A stretch of DNA of 64,000 bases from Fulvimonas sp. R45 (GCF_030504985.1 NZ_JASERU010000001.1:186001-250000), one strand, 5' to 3'. Counted from the first letter of the stretch, positions 38,321 to 49,209 are shown. Translations and numbers: made by a program. Notes: a model not told the origin generated them from the letters alone.

Positions 38321-40102
38321 TCAGTCGGCGCCCAGCTGCGGCGGCTCGCTGAACTGCATGCGGTGCAGCGCAGCGTAGTGGCCGCCCAGCGCCAGCAGTT
38401 CGGCGTGCGTGCCGCGCTCCACGATGCGCCCCTGGTCCATCACCGCGATCTGGTCGGCATGCTCGATGGTCGACAGGCGGTGCGCGATCACCAGCGTGGT
38501 GCGGTTTTCCATCAGCTTGTGCAGGGCCTGCTGGATCAGCCGCTCGGATTCGGTATCCAGCGCGCTGGTGGCCTCGTCCAGCACCAGGATCGGCGCGTTC
38601 TTCAGGATCGCGCGCGCGATGGCGATGCGCTGGCGCTGACCGCCGGAGAGCATGCCGCCGCCCTCGCCGATCGGGCTGTGGATGCCCTGCGGCAGGCGCG
38701 CGATGAACTCCATCGCGTTGGCAGCCTCGGCCGCGGCCGCGATGGCCTCCTCGCTGGCGCCGGCCAGTTCGCCGTAGGCAATGTTCTCCGCCACCGTGCC
38801 GTCGAACAGGACCACGCTCTGCCCCACCCAGGCGATCTGCCGGCGCAGCGAGGCCAGCGTGTAGTCCTGGTAGTCCTCGCCATCCAGCACGATGCGCCCG
38901 GCCGAGGGTTCGTAGAAGCGCGGCAGCAGGCTGACCAGGCTGCTCTTGCCGCTGCCCGAACGACCCACCAGGGCGGTGACGCTGCCCGACGGGCAATGCA
39001 GGTCGATGCCGCGCAGTGCCGCGCTCTCGCTGCGTGGGTAGCTGAAACGCACGCCCTCGAAGCGCAACTCGCCGCGCGTGCGTTCCAGCACGTGGCGGCC
39101 GTGGTCGGTCTCGGGCGCCATGTCCATCACCTTGAACAGGTCTTCCGCCGCGGAGACCCCTCGCTGGATGTTCGCCTGCACGTTGGTGAGCCGCTTCAGC
39201 GAAGGCACCATCGCGCCCATCGCGGTGAGCACGGCGACGAACACGCCGGAGGAGATGTGGTCGATCACGCCCGGGCGCGTACCCAGGAACACCAATGCGG
39301 CCAGCGCCAGCGCCGAGACGGTCTGGATCGCGGTGCTCGAGGACGCATTGGTCGCGGCGATCTTGAGGTTGAGCCGGCGGGTGCGGTGGGTCACCGCGTC
39401 GAAGCGCTCGGCCTCGTGCGGCTGGCCGCCGTAGATGCGCACCTCACGGTGAGCATTCACCGACTCCTCCACGGTGCCGGTGACCGAGCCCATCGAACCC
39501 TGGATACGGCGGCTGATCTGCCGGTAGCGCCGGCTGACCACGGTGGCGATCAGCGCGACCGGCGGCACCATCACCAGCAGCACCAGGGTGAGGTAGGGAC
39601 TGGTGCTCAGCATCACGTACAGCATACCGGCCACGGTCACACCTTCGGTGATCGCCACCTTCACCGCGTCGGTAGAAGCCGCGGCGACCTGCTCGCTGGT
39701 GTAGGTGATGCGCGAGATCTGCTGGCCCGACGGCTCTTCGCCGAAGAACGCGGCCGGCAGGCGCAGATAGGCGCCGAACACGTCGCGCTGCATCGCCTGC
39801 ACCACGTTGCGGCCGATGTAGGAGATGCCGTAGCTACTGACGAAGGTTCCGACGCCGCGCACAGCAAAGATGCCGATGATCCAGATCGGCATCCAGAAGA
39901 TCAGGTACGGGTCCTTTTCCGCGAACAGCCGGTCGATCATCGGCTTGAGCAGCTTGGTGAATGCGGCGAGCCCGCCGCCGTCCACCGCCATGCCCAGCAT
40001 GGCTATCACGCCCACGACCCAGTAGCGCTTCGTGTAGCCCAGCAGCCGCTTGTATACCCGCCAGGTCTGCGCGTCCCAGATGGCGGTCTTGCCGTTGCTC
40101 AT
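38321..40102 (-). CDS. msbA: Lipid A export ATP-binding/permease MsbA
   Basis: 593-residue half-size ABC exporter that flips lipid A-core to the periplasmic leaflet. Six membrane helices up to about residue 320, then the ATPase domain: Walker A VGRSGSGKSS (379-388), Q-loop WVGQ, signature LSGGQRQRIAIARA, Walker B ILVLDEATSALD, H-loop IAHRLST. Overlaps exbD by ATGA and leads into lpxK. Confidence 0.97.
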   Translation of the reverse strand: MSNGKTAIWDAQTWRVYKRLLGYTKRYWVVGVIAMLGMAVDGGGLAAFTKLLKPMIDRLFAEKDPYLIFWMPIWIIGIFAVRGVGTFVSSYGISYIGRNVVQAMQRDVFGAYLRLPAAFFGEEPSGQQISRITYTSEQVAAASTDAVKVAITEGVTVAGMLYVMLSTSPYLTLVLLVMVPPVALIATVVSRRYRQISRRIQGSMGSVTGTVEESVNAHREVRIYGGQPHEAERFDAVTHRTRRLNLKIAATNASSSTAIQTVSALALAALVFLGTRPGVIDHISSGVFVAVLTAMGAMVPSLKRLTNVQANIQRGVSAAEDLFKVMDMAPETDHGRHVLERTRGELRFEGVRFSYPRSESAALRGIDLHCPSGSVTALVGRSGSGKSSLVSLLPRFYEPSAGRIVLDGEDYQDYTLASLRRQIAWVGQSVVLFDGTVAENIAYGELAGASEEAIAAAAEAANAMEFIARLPQGIHSPIGEGGGMLSGGQRQRIAIARAILKNAPILVLDEATSALDTESERLIQQALHKLMENRTTLVIAHRLSTIEHADQIAVMDQGRIVERGTHAELLALGGHYAALHRMQFSEPPQLGAD

Positions 40103-40530
40103 TGCCTGCCGTCCGGGTGGTCCGGCGTGGTGGCGATGGCCAGGTGGCTGAAGCCGAGCTGGCCGAGCGCGTCCATCGCGGTCACCACGCTCTGGTGCGA
40201 GGACTGCGCGTCGGCGCGGATCGTCACCTGGCGGCTGCGGTCGTCGCCGGCCACGCGGGCGATGGCCTGCTTGAGCTGGTCGACGCCGGTGCCGGCCACC
40301 TCGTCGCTGCCCACGTAGAAATGGCCCTCGCGGTCCACCATCACGGTGAGCGCGGGCGGCTGCATGTCGCGGTCCTCGGCGCTGGCCTGCGGCAGGTTCA
40401 CCTGCAAGCGCGAATGCTGCACGAAGGTGGTGGTGAGCACGAAGAACATCAGCAGGGTCAGCAGCACGTCGATCAACGGGATCACGTTGATCTCGAAGTC
40501 GTCGCCGCGGCGGTCGTTGCCTATGCGCAT
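40099..40530 (-). CDS. exbD: ExbD/TolR family proton-channel protein
   Basis: 143 residues. One N-terminal helix with the channel aspartate D21 in NVIPLIDVLLTLLMFFVL, then a periplasmic domain ending MDALGQLGFSHLAIAT. Pairs with the ExbB-like protein just upstream to energise outer-membrane transport or envelope work. Being fixed in front of msbA-lpxK suggests a role in LPS/envelope export rather than iron uptake, but this is inference. Confidence 0.9.
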   Translation of the reverse strand: MRIGNDRRGDDFEINVIPLIDVLLTLLMFFVLTTTFVQHSRLQVNLPQASAEDRDMQPPALTVMVDREGHFYVGSDEVAGTGVDQLKQAIARVAGDDRSRQVTIRADAQSSHQSVVTAMDALGQLGFSHLAIATTPDHPDGRQ

Positions 40531-40543
40531 GGAAGCGGCGGCC

Positions 40544-41200
40544 TCAGGCGGTGGCGGGGCTGGCCGGCGCGCGGCGGGCGCGCGGCGCGGCCGCCGGCGC
40601 CGCGGGAGTGAGGTCGTCCAGCAACAGGATGGCCTGCTTCTCCATCTCCACGCAGTAGCCGGCCACCCTGGAACGGAAATAGCGATGCAGCACGTAGGCC
40701 GGGATCGCCACGGTGAGGCCGGTCGCGGTGCACACCAGCGCCTCGCCGATGCCGCCGGCCATCCGGGTCGGGTCGGCCATGCCGCCGCCCATCACTTCCA
40801 TGAACATGCGGATCAGGCCGATCACGGTGCCGAACAGGCCCAGCAGCGGGCCGATCAGGGCGATCGTGCCCAGCGTGTTGAGGTAGCGCTCCATGCGGTG
40901 CACCACGTGGCGGCCGGTGTCCTCCAGGCGCTCCTTGATCTGTTCGCGCGGGCGGTGGCGCACGGCCAGCGCCGAGGCCAGCAGCTCGCCCAGCGGCGAG
41001 CCGGCGGCGAGCTGCTCCAGGTGCGCCGCGTCGAGCTTGTCCGAGCGCGCCCATTCGCGCACTTCCTGGCCCAGCCCCGGCGGCAGCACCGAGCGGCGGC
41101 GGAGGGTCCAGCAACGCTCCAGCACGATCGCCAGCGCGATCGCCGAGCAGATCAGGATCGGCAGCATCGCCCAGCCGCCCGCCATCAGGATGTCCAGCAC
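40544..41200 (-). CDS. exbB: ExbB/TolQ family proton-channel protein
   Basis: 218 residues with three membrane helices (about 8-28, 110-135, 155-180). Conserved TLGTIALIGPLLGLFGTVIG and the ALVCTATGLTVAIPAYVLH segment form the pentamer channel. 13 bp before exbD. Confidence 0.92.
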   Translation of the reverse strand: MLDILMAGGWAMLPILICSAIALAIVLERCWTLRRRSVLPPGLGQEVREWARSDKLDAAHLEQLAAGSPLGELLASALAVRHRPREQIKERLEDTGRHVVHRMERYLNTLGTIALIGPLLGLFGTVIGLIRMFMEVMGGGMADPTRMAGGIGEALVCTATGLTVAIPAYVLHRYFRSRVAGYCVEMEKQAILLLDDLTPAAPAAAPRARRAPASPATA

Positions 41201-41304
41201 GCCAACCCCCGTCTTCTCGCACTCCGGAAACGCGCATCATAGCAGCGTCGTCCGCCGCTACCGTGCGGGCGGTGGCAGTTGCGCACGGTGCTCTGGCGGA
41301 TCGC

Positions 41305-43617
41305 TCATTCCCGCCAGTAGCGCGCCTGGCGGCGACGCCAGCGGGCCACCACGCGCGGCGGCGCGGCGGCGGGGAAGGCCAGTTCGACGGCACCGGCCTC
41401 CGCGGTATTCAGCAACGGCACGCCGGCCTCCGCGTAGCGCCGCACGACCTGCGGCCGCGGATGGCCGAAGCGGTTGCGCCAGCCGGCCGAGACGATCGCC
41501 AGCGGCGGTCGCAGCGTGGCGATGAACCCCGCGCCGGACGACGTGGCGCTGCCATGGTGCGGCACCAGCAGTACCGGCGGCGGGCCCGGCCCCACCGCCG
41601 CGGCCACGCGCGGTTCTACTCTCCGGCTGATGTCGCCGGTCAGCAGCAGGCGGCCTCCCGTGCCCTGCACCAGCACCACGCAGGAGCGGTCGTTGTCGTG
41701 CCGGTCGGGCCGTGCCGACGGCGGGTTCAGCACGCGGAAGCGCACGCCGTCCCATGTCCAGGACTGGCCCGCCAGGCAGGGTGCCATCGGCACGGCCATC
41801 TTCTCCGGCTCGCCGGCATAGCGGCGAGCCCCTGGAAAGGCGGCCGCCACCGCGGCCGCGCCGCCGGCATGGTCGTTGTCGGCATGGCTGATCATCAGCA
41901 CATCCACCCGGCCGATGCCCAATGCGTGCAGCGACGGCGTCACCACCGCCTCGCCCAGGTCGAAGCCGGACGGGTAGCGCGCGCCCGCGTCGTAGACCAG
42001 CACGTGGTGGCGGGTGCGCACCAGCACCGACAACCCCTGCCCCACGTCCAGCACCCACACGCGGAACGCGCCGTGCGGGGGCGGCGACAGCGACGGCCAC
42101 AGCAGCGGCAGGAACAGCAGCAGTCCCAGCGCCCGCGCCGGCACGCCGCGCGGCAGGAACAGCCACAGCGCACCCAGCATCGCCAGCAGCAGCGCCCACG
42201 GCTGCACCACCGGCAGGAACCAGTGCGCGCCCGGCCAGCCCGCCATGCGCTGCAGCAGCCACCATTGCGCGTGCGCGATGCTGCCAGCCAGGCGCAGCGG
42301 CAAGGCCGCCAGCGGCGGGCACAGCATCAGCAGCAACAGGCCCGCCAGCACGCAGGGCACGATCGCGAAGCTGACCACCGGCACCGCCACCAGGTTGGAC
42401 AGGGCGCCCACCAGCGAGGCCTGGCCGAAGAACCACAGCCCCAGCGGCAGCAGCGACACCGTCATCACCAGCTGGCCCGCGGTCAGCTCGTGCAGGAAGG
42501 CGCGCCAGCCGCGCCCGCGAGCGTCCAGGCACAGCATCAGGAAGGCCACGCCCACGAAGGACAGCCAGAAGCCCGCCGACAGCACCGCCAGCGGGTCGAA
42601 CAGCAGCATCGCGACCATGGCCAGCGCCAGCACGTGCGCGCCGCCAACCCGGCGACGCCGGCAACGCGCCAGCGCCACCACCGCGATCATCAGCAGGGTA
42701 CGCACGGTGGGCAGGCCGAAGCCGGCCAGCGCACCATAGGCGAACGCGGCGACCAGGGCCGTCGCGGCCTGTGCCGGCGGCCGCGGCCAGCGCAGCGCCA
42801 GTCCCGGCCAAAGCATGTACGGAAGCCGCGCCAGCAGCACGCCGAACACCGCGGCCATGCCCACGTGGAAGCCGGAGATCGCGATCAGGTGCGACACGCC
42901 GTTGGCGCGCGCCACGTCCCAGTCGTCCTGGTCCAGGCCGCGCGTATCGCCCACGCCGAAGGCGCGCAGCAGGGAGGCGTCGTGCGGGTCCGCCACGCGC
43001 GCGGCGATGCCGTCGGCCAGGCGGCCACGCAACCGGTCCACGCAGAGCGCGGCGTCGCCCAGCGACGCGTTGGCGTGGTCCTCGCGCACGTAGCCCACCG
43101 CCACGATGCCTCGCTCGAGCGCCGTGCGTTCGCCATCGGCGCCGCCGGGATCGAGCATGCCGCGCGGGCGCTTCAAGCGCAGCGTGAGCCGCCAGCGGGA
43201 ACACGGCGCCAGCGTCGGCGGGTCGCCGTACCAGGCCAGCCGCAACAATCCGCGCAGGGGAATGTCGCGGCCGTCCAGCGACGCCCGTTCCACGCGCAGT
43301 TGAAAAGCGGTGTCATGGACGCGCGCCTGCGGCAGGTCGACCACTTTCCCGACCACCGCGAAATCGCGTCCTTCCAGCGTGCGCGGCAAGCGCGCATCCA
43401 TCGCCAGGCTGCCCCGCCACGCGCCCCAGGCCACGCCGAGCAGCAACACCGCCAGCCAGCGCATGCGCGGCCAGCGCCAGCCGCAGGCCAGCGCCGCAAC
43501 TCCCAGGGCGAACATGCTCCAGCGGGGAGGCAACGCCGGCCACCATTGCACCGCCAGCACGCCGGCCAGCAACGCCAGCGCGACACCGACCGCTCCCTGC
43601 CGCGTGACCTGCGCCAT
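41305..43617 (-). CDS. comEC: DNA internalisation competence protein ComEC/Rec2
   Basis: 770-residue inner-membrane protein for uptake of single-stranded DNA. N-terminal DUF4131 region with helices, the competence domain (GDTRGLDQDDWDVARANGVSHLIAISGFHVGM, given in part; the GVSHLIAISGFHVG core), many membrane helices, and a C-terminal MBL-fold nuclease-like domain with ISHADNDHAGGA, LTGDISRR and VPHHGSATSS. All parts are present, so natural transformation is plausible, in line with pilZ/type IV pili. Between exbB and lolD, minus strand. Confidence 0.95.
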   Translation of the reverse strand: MAQVTRQGAVGVALALLAGVLAVQWWPALPPRWSMFALGVAALACGWRWPRMRWLAVLLLGVAWGAWRGSLAMDARLPRTLEGRDFAVVGKVVDLPQARVHDTAFQLRVERASLDGRDIPLRGLLRLAWYGDPPTLAPCSRWRLTLRLKRPRGMLDPGGADGERTALERGIVAVGYVREDHANASLGDAALCVDRLRGRLADGIAARVADPHDASLLRAFGVGDTRGLDQDDWDVARANGVSHLIAISGFHVGMAAVFGVLLARLPYMLWPGLALRWPRPPAQAATALVAAFAYGALAGFGLPTVRTLLMIAVVALARCRRRRVGGAHVLALAMVAMLLFDPLAVLSAGFWLSFVGVAFLMLCLDARGRGWRAFLHELTAGQLVMTVSLLPLGLWFFGQASLVGALSNLVAVPVVSFAIVPCVLAGLLLLMLCPPLAALPLRLAGSIAHAQWWLLQRMAGWPGAHWFLPVVQPWALLLAMLGALWLFLPRGVPARALGLLLFLPLLWPSLSPPPHGAFRVWVLDVGQGLSVLVRTRHHVLVYDAGARYPSGFDLGEAVVTPSLHALGIGRVDVLMISHADNDHAGGAAAVAAAFPGARRYAGEPEKMAVPMAPCLAGQSWTWDGVRFRVLNPPSARPDRHDNDRSCVVLVQGTGGRLLLTGDISRRVEPRVAAAVGPGPPPVLLVPHHGSATSSGAGFIATLRPPLAIVSAGWRNRFGHPRPQVVRRYAEAGVPLLNTAEAGAVELAFPAAAPPRVVARWRRRQARYWRE

Positions 43618-43717
43618 CCCTGCACCCGCTGCCGACCCGCGCCCAGCCTAGCGTGCCGCGGCCCGCCGGCCTGTAGGCGCAGGCCGCGGGCTCATGTAGC
43701 CGCGCGGTCGTCGCGTC

Positions 43718-44428
43718 TTACCCGTGCGGGCGCAGCGTGCCGTTGTGCAGTTCCAGCGTGCGGTCCATGCGCGCGGCCAGGCGCGGGTCGTGGGTGACCA
43801 GGATGAAGCTGGTGCCGATCTCGCGGTTGAGTTCCAGCATCAGTTCGTACACCTGCGCGGCGTTGCCCTCGTCGAGGTTGCCGGTGGGTTCGTCGCCCAG
43901 CACGCAGGCCGGGCGCGTCACCAGCGCGCGCGCCACCGCGCAGCGCTGGCGTTCGCCACCGGACAGCTCGGACGGCTTGTGGTGCGTGCGCCGGCCCAGC
44001 CCCACCCGCTCCAGCAGCGCGTGGGCGCGTTCCTGCGCCTCGGCGACCGGCGTGCCGCGGATCAGCAGCGGCATGCACACGTTCTCCAGCGCGGTGAACT
44101 CGGGCAGCAGGTGGTGGAACTGGTAGATGAAGCCCAGCGAGCGGTTGCGCACGCGGCCGCGCTCGGCGTCGGACAAGCTGGACAGCAGGCGCCCGTCCAC
44201 CTCCACCTCGCCGCGGGTCAGCGTGTCCAGCCCGCCGAGGATGTGCAGCAGGGTGCTCTTGCCCGAACCGGACGCGCCCACGATGGCCAGCGTCTCGCCG
44301 CGCTTCAGCTCGAAGCTGGCGTCGGCGAGCACTTCGGTCTTCAGCCCGTCCTCGTCGTAGGTCTTGGCGATATGGCTGGCGCGCAGCACGATGCCGGCGG
44401 GCGTCTTCGTCGTCATGGGCTTACTCAT
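43718..44428 (-). CDS. lolD: Lipoprotein-releasing ABC transporter ATPase LolD
   Basis: 236 residues. Powers release of lipoproteins from the inner membrane to LolA. Walker [11 protein letters not shown], LolD-type [19 protein letters not shown], signature [14 protein letters not shown], Walker [13 protein letters not shown] take the ATG at 44428, which overlaps the lolC stop by 8 bases; the ATG at 44416 is an alternative. Confidence 0.96.
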   Translation of the reverse strand: MSKPMTTKTPAGIVLRASHIAKTYDEDGLKTEVLADASFELKRGETLAIVGASGSGKSTLLHILGGLDTLTRGEVEVDGRLLSSLSDAERGRVRNRSLGFIYQFHHLLPEFTALENVCMPLLIRGTPVAEAQERAHALLERVGLGRRTHHKPSELSGGERQRCAVARALVTRPACVLGDEPTGNLDEGNAAQVYELMLELNREIGTSFILVTHDPRLAARMDRTLELHNGTLRPHG

Positions 44429-45665
44429 AGCGCAGCGCCTGCGCCGGCTGCGTGCGCGAGGCGCGCCACGCGGGATAGAGGGTGGCCAGCAGCGCGAAGG
44501 CGAAGGTGACCAGGGTCACCCACACCACGTCGCCCCACTCCAGCCTGCTGGGCACCTGGCTGATGTAATACACGTCCGGCGACAGGAACTGCACGTGGAA
44601 CACGTCCTGGATCCAGTCGACGATGGCCGGCAGCTGCCACGAGAGCAGCGAGCCCAGCACCACGCCGAGCACGATGCCGACCAGCCCCACCAGCACGCCC
44701 TGCACCATGAAGGTACCCATCACGCTGCGCGGGGTGAGGCCGAGCGTGCGCAGGATGGCGATGTCGGCCTGCTTGTCGGTGACCAGCATCATCAGCATCG
44801 AGACCAGGTTGATCACCGCCACCAGCACGATCAGCGACAGGATGATGCCCATCACCTTCTTCTCCATCGAGATGGCGGAGAAGAAGTTGGCGTTGTCCTG
44901 CATCCAGGTGCGCACCTGGTAGACGTCGCCCAGCCGGTCGGCGAGCTGGTGCGCCACGATGCCGGCATTCCACAGGTTGTCCAGCTTGAGGCGGATGCCG
45001 GTGGGGCCGGCGAGGCTGGACAGCTTCTCGGCAGACTGCATGTCGATCAGCGCCAGGTTGGCGTCGTAGTCGTGCATGCCCAGCGAGTAGATGCCGGTGA
45101 CATGGAAGCTGCGCATGGTGGGCACCGAGCCGAACGGCGTGGCGCGCAGCTGCGGCACGATGGCGACGACCTTGTCGCCCACCGCCACGCCCAACTGCAT
45201 CGCCAGCTCGTTGCCCAGCAGGATGTTCCAGCTGCCCGGCGCCAGCGAGTCGTAGCTGCCGGACGTCATGTGCAGGTTGAAGTTGGACACCTGCGGTTCG
45301 AGCTTCGTGTCGATGCCGCGCATCATCACGCCGGAGGAACCGCGCCCCTGCAGGAAGGCCTGCACGTCCACGTAGGGTGCCGCGCCGCGCACGTGCGGGT
45401 TGGCATGCGCGGTCGCCAGCGCGCGCTGCCAGCCGGACATGCCGGCAGGTTCGACGCTGGCGACGGTGGCGTCCGCCACCGCGCCCAGGATGCGGGAGCG
45501 CAGCTGGAAGTCGAAACCGTTCATCACCGACATCACGGTGATCAGCGCCATCACGCTGATCGTGATGCAGACGATGGAGACGCCGGAGATGAAGGAGATG
45601 AACTGGTTGCGCCGCTTGGCGCGGACATAGCGCAGGCCGATGAAGAGCTCGAGCGGTCGGAACAT
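44421..45665 (-). CDS. lolC: Lipoprotein-releasing system permease (LolC/E)
   Basis: 414 residues. FtsX-like permease with helix 1 at about 27-49 ([15 protein letters not shown]), a large periplasmic domain, and three C-terminal helices ending [17 protein letters not shown]. Hallmark start [20 protein letters not shown]. Only one Lol permease gene accompanies lolD here; it could work as a homodimer (LolF type) or have a partner elsewhere. Confidence 0.93.
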   Translation of the reverse strand: MFRPLELFIGLRYVRAKRRNQFISFISGVSIVCITISVMALITVMSVMNGFDFQLRSRILGAVADATVASVEPAGMSGWQRALATAHANPHVRGAAPYVDVQAFLQGRGSSGVMMRGIDTKLEPQVSNFNLHMTSGSYDSLAPGSWNILLGNELAMQLGVAVGDKVVAIVPQLRATPFGSVPTMRSFHVTGIYSLGMHDYDANLALIDMQSAEKLSSLAGPTGIRLKLDNLWNAGIVAHQLADRLGDVYQVRTWMQDNANFFSAISMEKKVMGIILSLIVLVAVINLVSMLMMLVTDKQADIAILRTLGLTPRSVMGTFMVQGVLVGLVGIVLGVVLGSLLSWQLPAIVDWIQDVFHVQFLSPDVYYISQVPSRLEWGDVVWVTLVTFAFALLATLYPAWRASRTQPAQALRYE

Positions 45666-45780
45666 GGGCAGTCGCTTGTGGGAGTCGCTGGGCGGGCTGC
45701 CCGGAAAGCCATTATCAGGCATTTCGGCACAGACCGCGGCGGCGCGGCAAAGTTGCGCCGGCTCAGGCGTGGGACGGTGC

Positions 45781-46200
45781 CTACGCGGATTTCGCCAGCG
45801 CCAGCCGCATGCGCAGGCGGCGGCGGATGTCGGCGTCGCTGTTGTCCGGACCCAGCAGCAGCGTGGCGGTGCGCCGTTCGCCGTCGCGCAGGCGCAGCAG
45901 CACGAAGGCACCCAGCACGCGCGAGGACGACAGGATGGTCGCGACGTCGCCCTCGCCGGCACGGCGCAGCGTCCAGCCGCCGTCGCCGGCCCAGCCCGCC
46001 GCCGTCACGCCGGTATCGCCCGGCCGCAGGATGGCGCGAAGCCAGCATGCCAGGGCCGCCACGGCCAGCAGCAGCTTCGCCCACCCGGCCAGGCCGCAGC
46101 CGGCGATGGCCAGCAACGCCAACATCAAGGCCGCCGCCAGCAGGCGCGGCAACAACCGCGACGGCCGGTACTCAAAGCCGATGGCGGGCGCGGATGTCAT
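45781..46200 (-). CDS. YgfX-family membrane protein (CptA-like)
   Basis: 139 residues with two close membrane helices (about 15-34 and 37-53) and a C-terminal soluble part (DVATILSSSRVLGAFVLLRL). Size, topology and its 29-bp overlap with sdhE identify it as YgfX/CptA, which in E. coli is paired with SdhE (CptB) and was described as a toxin acting on cytoskeletal proteins. Whether it is toxic here is unknown. Confidence 0.8.
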   Translation of the reverse strand: MTSAPAIGFEYRPSRLLPRLLAAALMLALLAIAGCGLAGWAKLLLAVAALACWLRAILRPGDTGVTAAGWAGDGGWTLRRAGEGDVATILSSSRVLGAFVLLRLRDGERRTATLLLGPDNSDADIRRRLRMRLALAKSA

Positions 46201-46414
46201 CGATGATCGCCTGCCAGTCCGCGCGTGGTGCGCGCGCATGGCCCATCACCCAGTCCCACAGATCGGGATCCTGCACGTCGAGCAGTTCGTCGAAGGCCTG
46301 CTGCTGCGCTTCGCTGGCGTGCGGGAAGACTTCATCCAGCCAGCCACCGAACAGCGCATCGAGTTCGCGGGTGCCGCGGCGGGTGCGCCAGCGCAGGCGC
46401 CCGCTCTTATCCAT
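46172..46414 (-). CDS. sdhE: FAD assembly factor SdhE (SDHAF2)
   Basis: 80 residues. Promotes covalent attachment of FAD to SdhA (and FrdA). Key RGxxE motif present as RRGTRELD; WDWVMGHARAP is the second conserved patch. Start at 46414. Lies 203 bp after sdhB in the same direction, so it is close to its target; the gap holds a composite repeat. Confidence 0.94.
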   Translation of the reverse strand: MDKSGRLRWRTRRGTRELDALFGGWLDEVFPHASEAQQQAFDELLDVQDPDLWDWVMGHARAPRADWQAIIDDIRARHRL

Positions 46415-46444
46415 GACAGTTGGCGCGCAGCGCCGCGTTCGCTT

Positions 46445-46584
46445 CCTCTCCCCTGCGGGGAGAGGATTGAGGTGAGGGGCCAATCTTGCCTCGAGCCATC
46501 ATCAAGCCTTCCTCGGTCAGCCTTCCCGCGAGCACCCGCCCCTCATCCGCCCTTCGGGCCCCTTCTCCCCGGAGGGGAGAAAGG
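46445..46584. repeat. composite hairpin repeat, copy 2
   Basis: Left hairpin CCTCTCCCC-TGC-GGGGAGAGG (46445-46465) followed by ATTGAGGTGAGGGG, about 60 bp of unrelated sequence, CCCCTCATC and the right hairpin CCTTCTCCCC-GGA-GGGGAGAA (46561-46582). Same architecture and length class as 29686-29818. Between sdhB and sdhE. Confidence 0.75.
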
Positions 46585-46617
46585 AAAACGGTGTCGCCGC
46601 TTGGCGGCGACGCTTTC

Positions 46618-47397
46618 CTAGGAGCGCCGCTCCACGATCAGCTTCTTGATCTCCGCGATCGCCTTGGCCGGGTTGAGGCCCTTCGGGCAGGTGCGCGCGC
46701 AGTTCATGATGGTGTGGCAGCGGTACAGCTTGAACGGGTCTTCCAGGTCGTCCAGGCGGGCGCCGGTGTCCTCGTCGCGGCTGTCCACGATCCAGCGGTA
46801 GGCCTGCAGCAGGATCGCCGGGCCGAGGTACTTGTCGCCGTTCCACCAATAGCTGGGGCAGCTGGTGGAGCAGCACGCGCACAGGATGCACTCGTACAGG
46901 CCGTCGAGCTTCTTGCGGTCTTCCGGCGACTGCAGGCGCTCCTTGTCCGGCGCGGCGCTCTGCGTGCGCAGCCACGGCTTGATCGAGGCGAACTGGGCGT
47001 AGAAGTGCGTGAGGTCGGGCACCAGGTCCTTCACCACCGGCATGTGCGGCAGCGGGTAGATCTTCACGTCGCCCGAGGCCACCTTGTCGATGGCGCAGAT
47101 GCAGGCCAGCGTGTTGGTGCCGTCGATGTTCATCGCGCAGGAGCCGCAGATGCCCTCGCGGCAGGAACGGCGCAGCGTGAGCGTGGGGTCGATCTCGTTC
47201 TTGATCTTCAGCAGCGCGTCCAGGACCATCGGGCCGCACGCGGCCAGGTCGACCTCGTAGCTGTCGATGCGCGGGTTCTCGCCGTCGTCCGGCGACCAGC
47301 GGTAGATGCGGAAGGTGCGCGGCCTCTTCGCGTCCTTCGCCGGCCAGTGCCTGCCCGGCTGGATCTTGGAATTCTTGGGTAGCGAAAACTCTGCCAC
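46618..47397 (-). CDS. sdhB: Succinate dehydrogenase iron-sulfur subunit
   Basis: 259 residues. N-terminal [2Fe-2S] domain ([21 protein letters not shown]), then [4Fe-4S] [12 protein letters not shown] and [3Fe-4S] [14 protein letters not shown] motifs. Electron path from SdhA FAD to quinone. Starts at a GTG (47397); no in-frame ATG fits. 20 bp after sdhA. Confidence 0.97.
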   Translation of the reverse strand: MAEFSLPKNSKIQPGRHWPAKDAKRPRTFRIYRWSPDDGENPRIDSYEVDLAACGPMVLDALLKIKNEIDPTLTLRRSCREGICGSCAMNIDGTNTLACICAIDKVASGDVKIYPLPHMPVVKDLVPDLTHFYAQFASIKPWLRTQSAAPDKERLQSPEDRKKLDGLYECILCACCSTSCPSYWWNGDKYLGPAILLQAYRWIVDSRDEDTGARLDDLEDPFKLYRCHTIMNCARTCPKGLNPAKAIAEIKKLIVERRS

Positions 47398-47417
47398 AGG
47401 GGTTCTCCAGTCCGGGG

Positions 47418-49205
47418 TCAGTAAACGCGCTTCTTCGGCGGCACCACCTCGACCTCGTCGGTCAGGGTGAACATGTGCACCGGGCGGTAGTCGAAGCTGG
47501 CCTTGCCGTTCTCGTCCACCTTGACCATGGTGTGCTTCATCCACTCGGCGTCGTTGCGGTCCGGGAAGTCCTCGCGCGCATGGGCGCCACGGCTTTCCGT
47601 GCGCTGCTCGGCCGAATGCATGGTGCCCACCGCCTGGTCGAGCAGGTTGGCCAGTTCCAGCGTTTCGATCAGGTCGGAGTTCCACACCATCGAACGGTCG
47701 CTGACGCGCACGTGCTTGAACGAGGCGTGCACCGCGTCGATCTTGCCGCAGCCTTCCTTGAGGCTCTCGCCGGTGCGGAACACCGCGGCGTCGGTCTGCA
47801 TGGTGCGCTGCATGTCGAGGCGGATCTTCGCCGTGGGCAGCTCGCCGTCGGCGTGGCGCAGGCTGTCGAAGCGGGCCAGCGCCTGGTCCAGCGCGCTGGC
47901 CGGCAGGTCCTTGTGCGCCATGCCCGGCTTGATGATCTCGGCGCAGCGGTGCGACACCGCGCGGCCGAACACCACCAGGTCGAGCAGCGAGTTGGAGCCC
48001 AGGCGGTTGCCGCCGTGCACCGACACGCAGGCCGCCTCGCCGATGGCGAACAGGCCCGGCACCACGGCGTCGACGTCGTCGCCCTTCTTCTGCACCACCT
48101 CGCCGTGGTAGTTGGTCGGGATGCCGCCCATGTTGTAGTGCACGGTGGGCAGGATCGGGATCGGCTCCTTGGTCACGTCCACGCCGGCGAAGATGCGCGC
48201 CGACTCGGCGATGCCCGGCAGCCGCTCGTGGATCACCTCGGGGCCGAGGTGCATCAGGTTGAGGAAGGCGTGGTCCTTGTGCTCGCCCACGCCACGGCCT
48301 TCGCGGATCTCGATGGTGATGGCGCGGCTGACCACATCGCGCGAGGCCAGGTCCTTCGCGCTGGGCGCATAGCGCTCCATGAAGCGTTCGCCCTTGGAAT
48401 TGGTGAGGTAGCCGCCCTCGCCACGCACGCCCTCGGTGATGAGGCAGCCCGCGCCGTAGATGCCGGTGGGATGGAACTGCACGAACTCCAGGTCCTGCAG
48501 CGCCAGGCCCGCGCGCAGCACCATGCCGCCGCCGTCGCCGGTGCAGGTGTGCGCGGAGGTGGCGCTGAAGTAGGCGCGGCCGTAGCCGCCGGTGGCCAGC
48601 ACCACGGCCTGGCCGCGGAACAGGTGCAGCGTGCCCTCGTTCATGTCGAGCGCCAGCACGCCGCGGCAGACGCCTTCGTCATCGAAGATCAGGTCGATCG
48701 CGAAGTACTCGACGAAGAACTCGGCGTCGTGCGCCAGCGCCTGCTGGTACAGCGTGTGCAGGATGGCGTGGCCGGTGCGGTCGGCCGCGGCGCAGGTGCG
48801 CTGCGCGGTGCCCTTGCCGTAGTGCGTGGTCATGCCGCCGAACGGACGCTGGTAGATGCGGCCTTCCTCGGTGCGCGAGAACGGCACGCCGTAGTGCTCC
48901 AGCTCGTAGATCGAGGGGATGGCCTCGCGGCACATGTACTCGATCGCGTCCTGGTCGCCCAGCCAGTCGCCGCCCTTCACGGTGTCGTAGAAGTGGAAGC
49001 GCCAGTCGTCCTCGCCCATGTTGCCGAGCGCGGCGGCGATGCCGCCCTGCGCCGCCACGGTGTGCGAGCGGGTCGGGAACACCTTGGTGATGCACGCGGC
49101 CTTGAGGCCCTTCTCGGCCAGGCCGAAGGTGGCGCGCAGGCCCGCGCCGCCGGCGCCGACCACCACCACGTCGAACTTGTGCTGCTGGATCTTGTAGCTT
49201 TCCAC
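47418..49205 (-). CDS. sdhA: Succinate dehydrogenase flavoprotein subunit
   Basis: 595 residues. Oxidises succinate to fumarate. N-terminal dinucleotide fold [12 protein letters not shown], covalent FAD histidine H48 ([16 protein letters not shown]), and substrate-site motifs [15 protein letters not shown] and [18 protein letters not shown]. It is the target of the SdhE and SDHAF4-type factors on each side of the operon. 4 bp after sdhD. Confidence 0.98.
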   Translation of the reverse strand: MESYKIQQHKFDVVVVGAGGAGLRATFGLAEKGLKAACITKVFPTRSHTVAAQGGIAAALGNMGEDDWRFHFYDTVKGGDWLGDQDAIEYMCREAIPSIYELEHYGVPFSRTEEGRIYQRPFGGMTTHYGKGTAQRTCAAADRTGHAILHTLYQQALAHDAEFFVEYFAIDLIFDDEGVCRGVLALDMNEGTLHLFRGQAVVLATGGYGRAYFSATSAHTCTGDGGGMVLRAGLALQDLEFVQFHPTGIYGAGCLITEGVRGEGGYLTNSKGERFMERYAPSAKDLASRDVVSRAITIEIREGRGVGEHKDHAFLNLMHLGPEVIHERLPGIAESARIFAGVDVTKEPIPILPTVHYNMGGIPTNYHGEVVQKKGDDVDAVVPGLFAIGEAACVSVHGGNRLGSNSLLDLVVFGRAVSHRCAEIIKPGMAHKDLPASALDQALARFDSLRHADGELPTAKIRLDMQRTMQTDAAVFRTGESLKEGCGKIDAVHASFKHVRVSDRSMVWNSDLIETLELANLLDQAVGTMHSAEQRTESRGAHAREDFPDRNDAEWMKHTMVKVDENGKASFDYRPVHMFTLTDEVEVVPPKKRVY

Positions 49206-49209
49206 GGTC

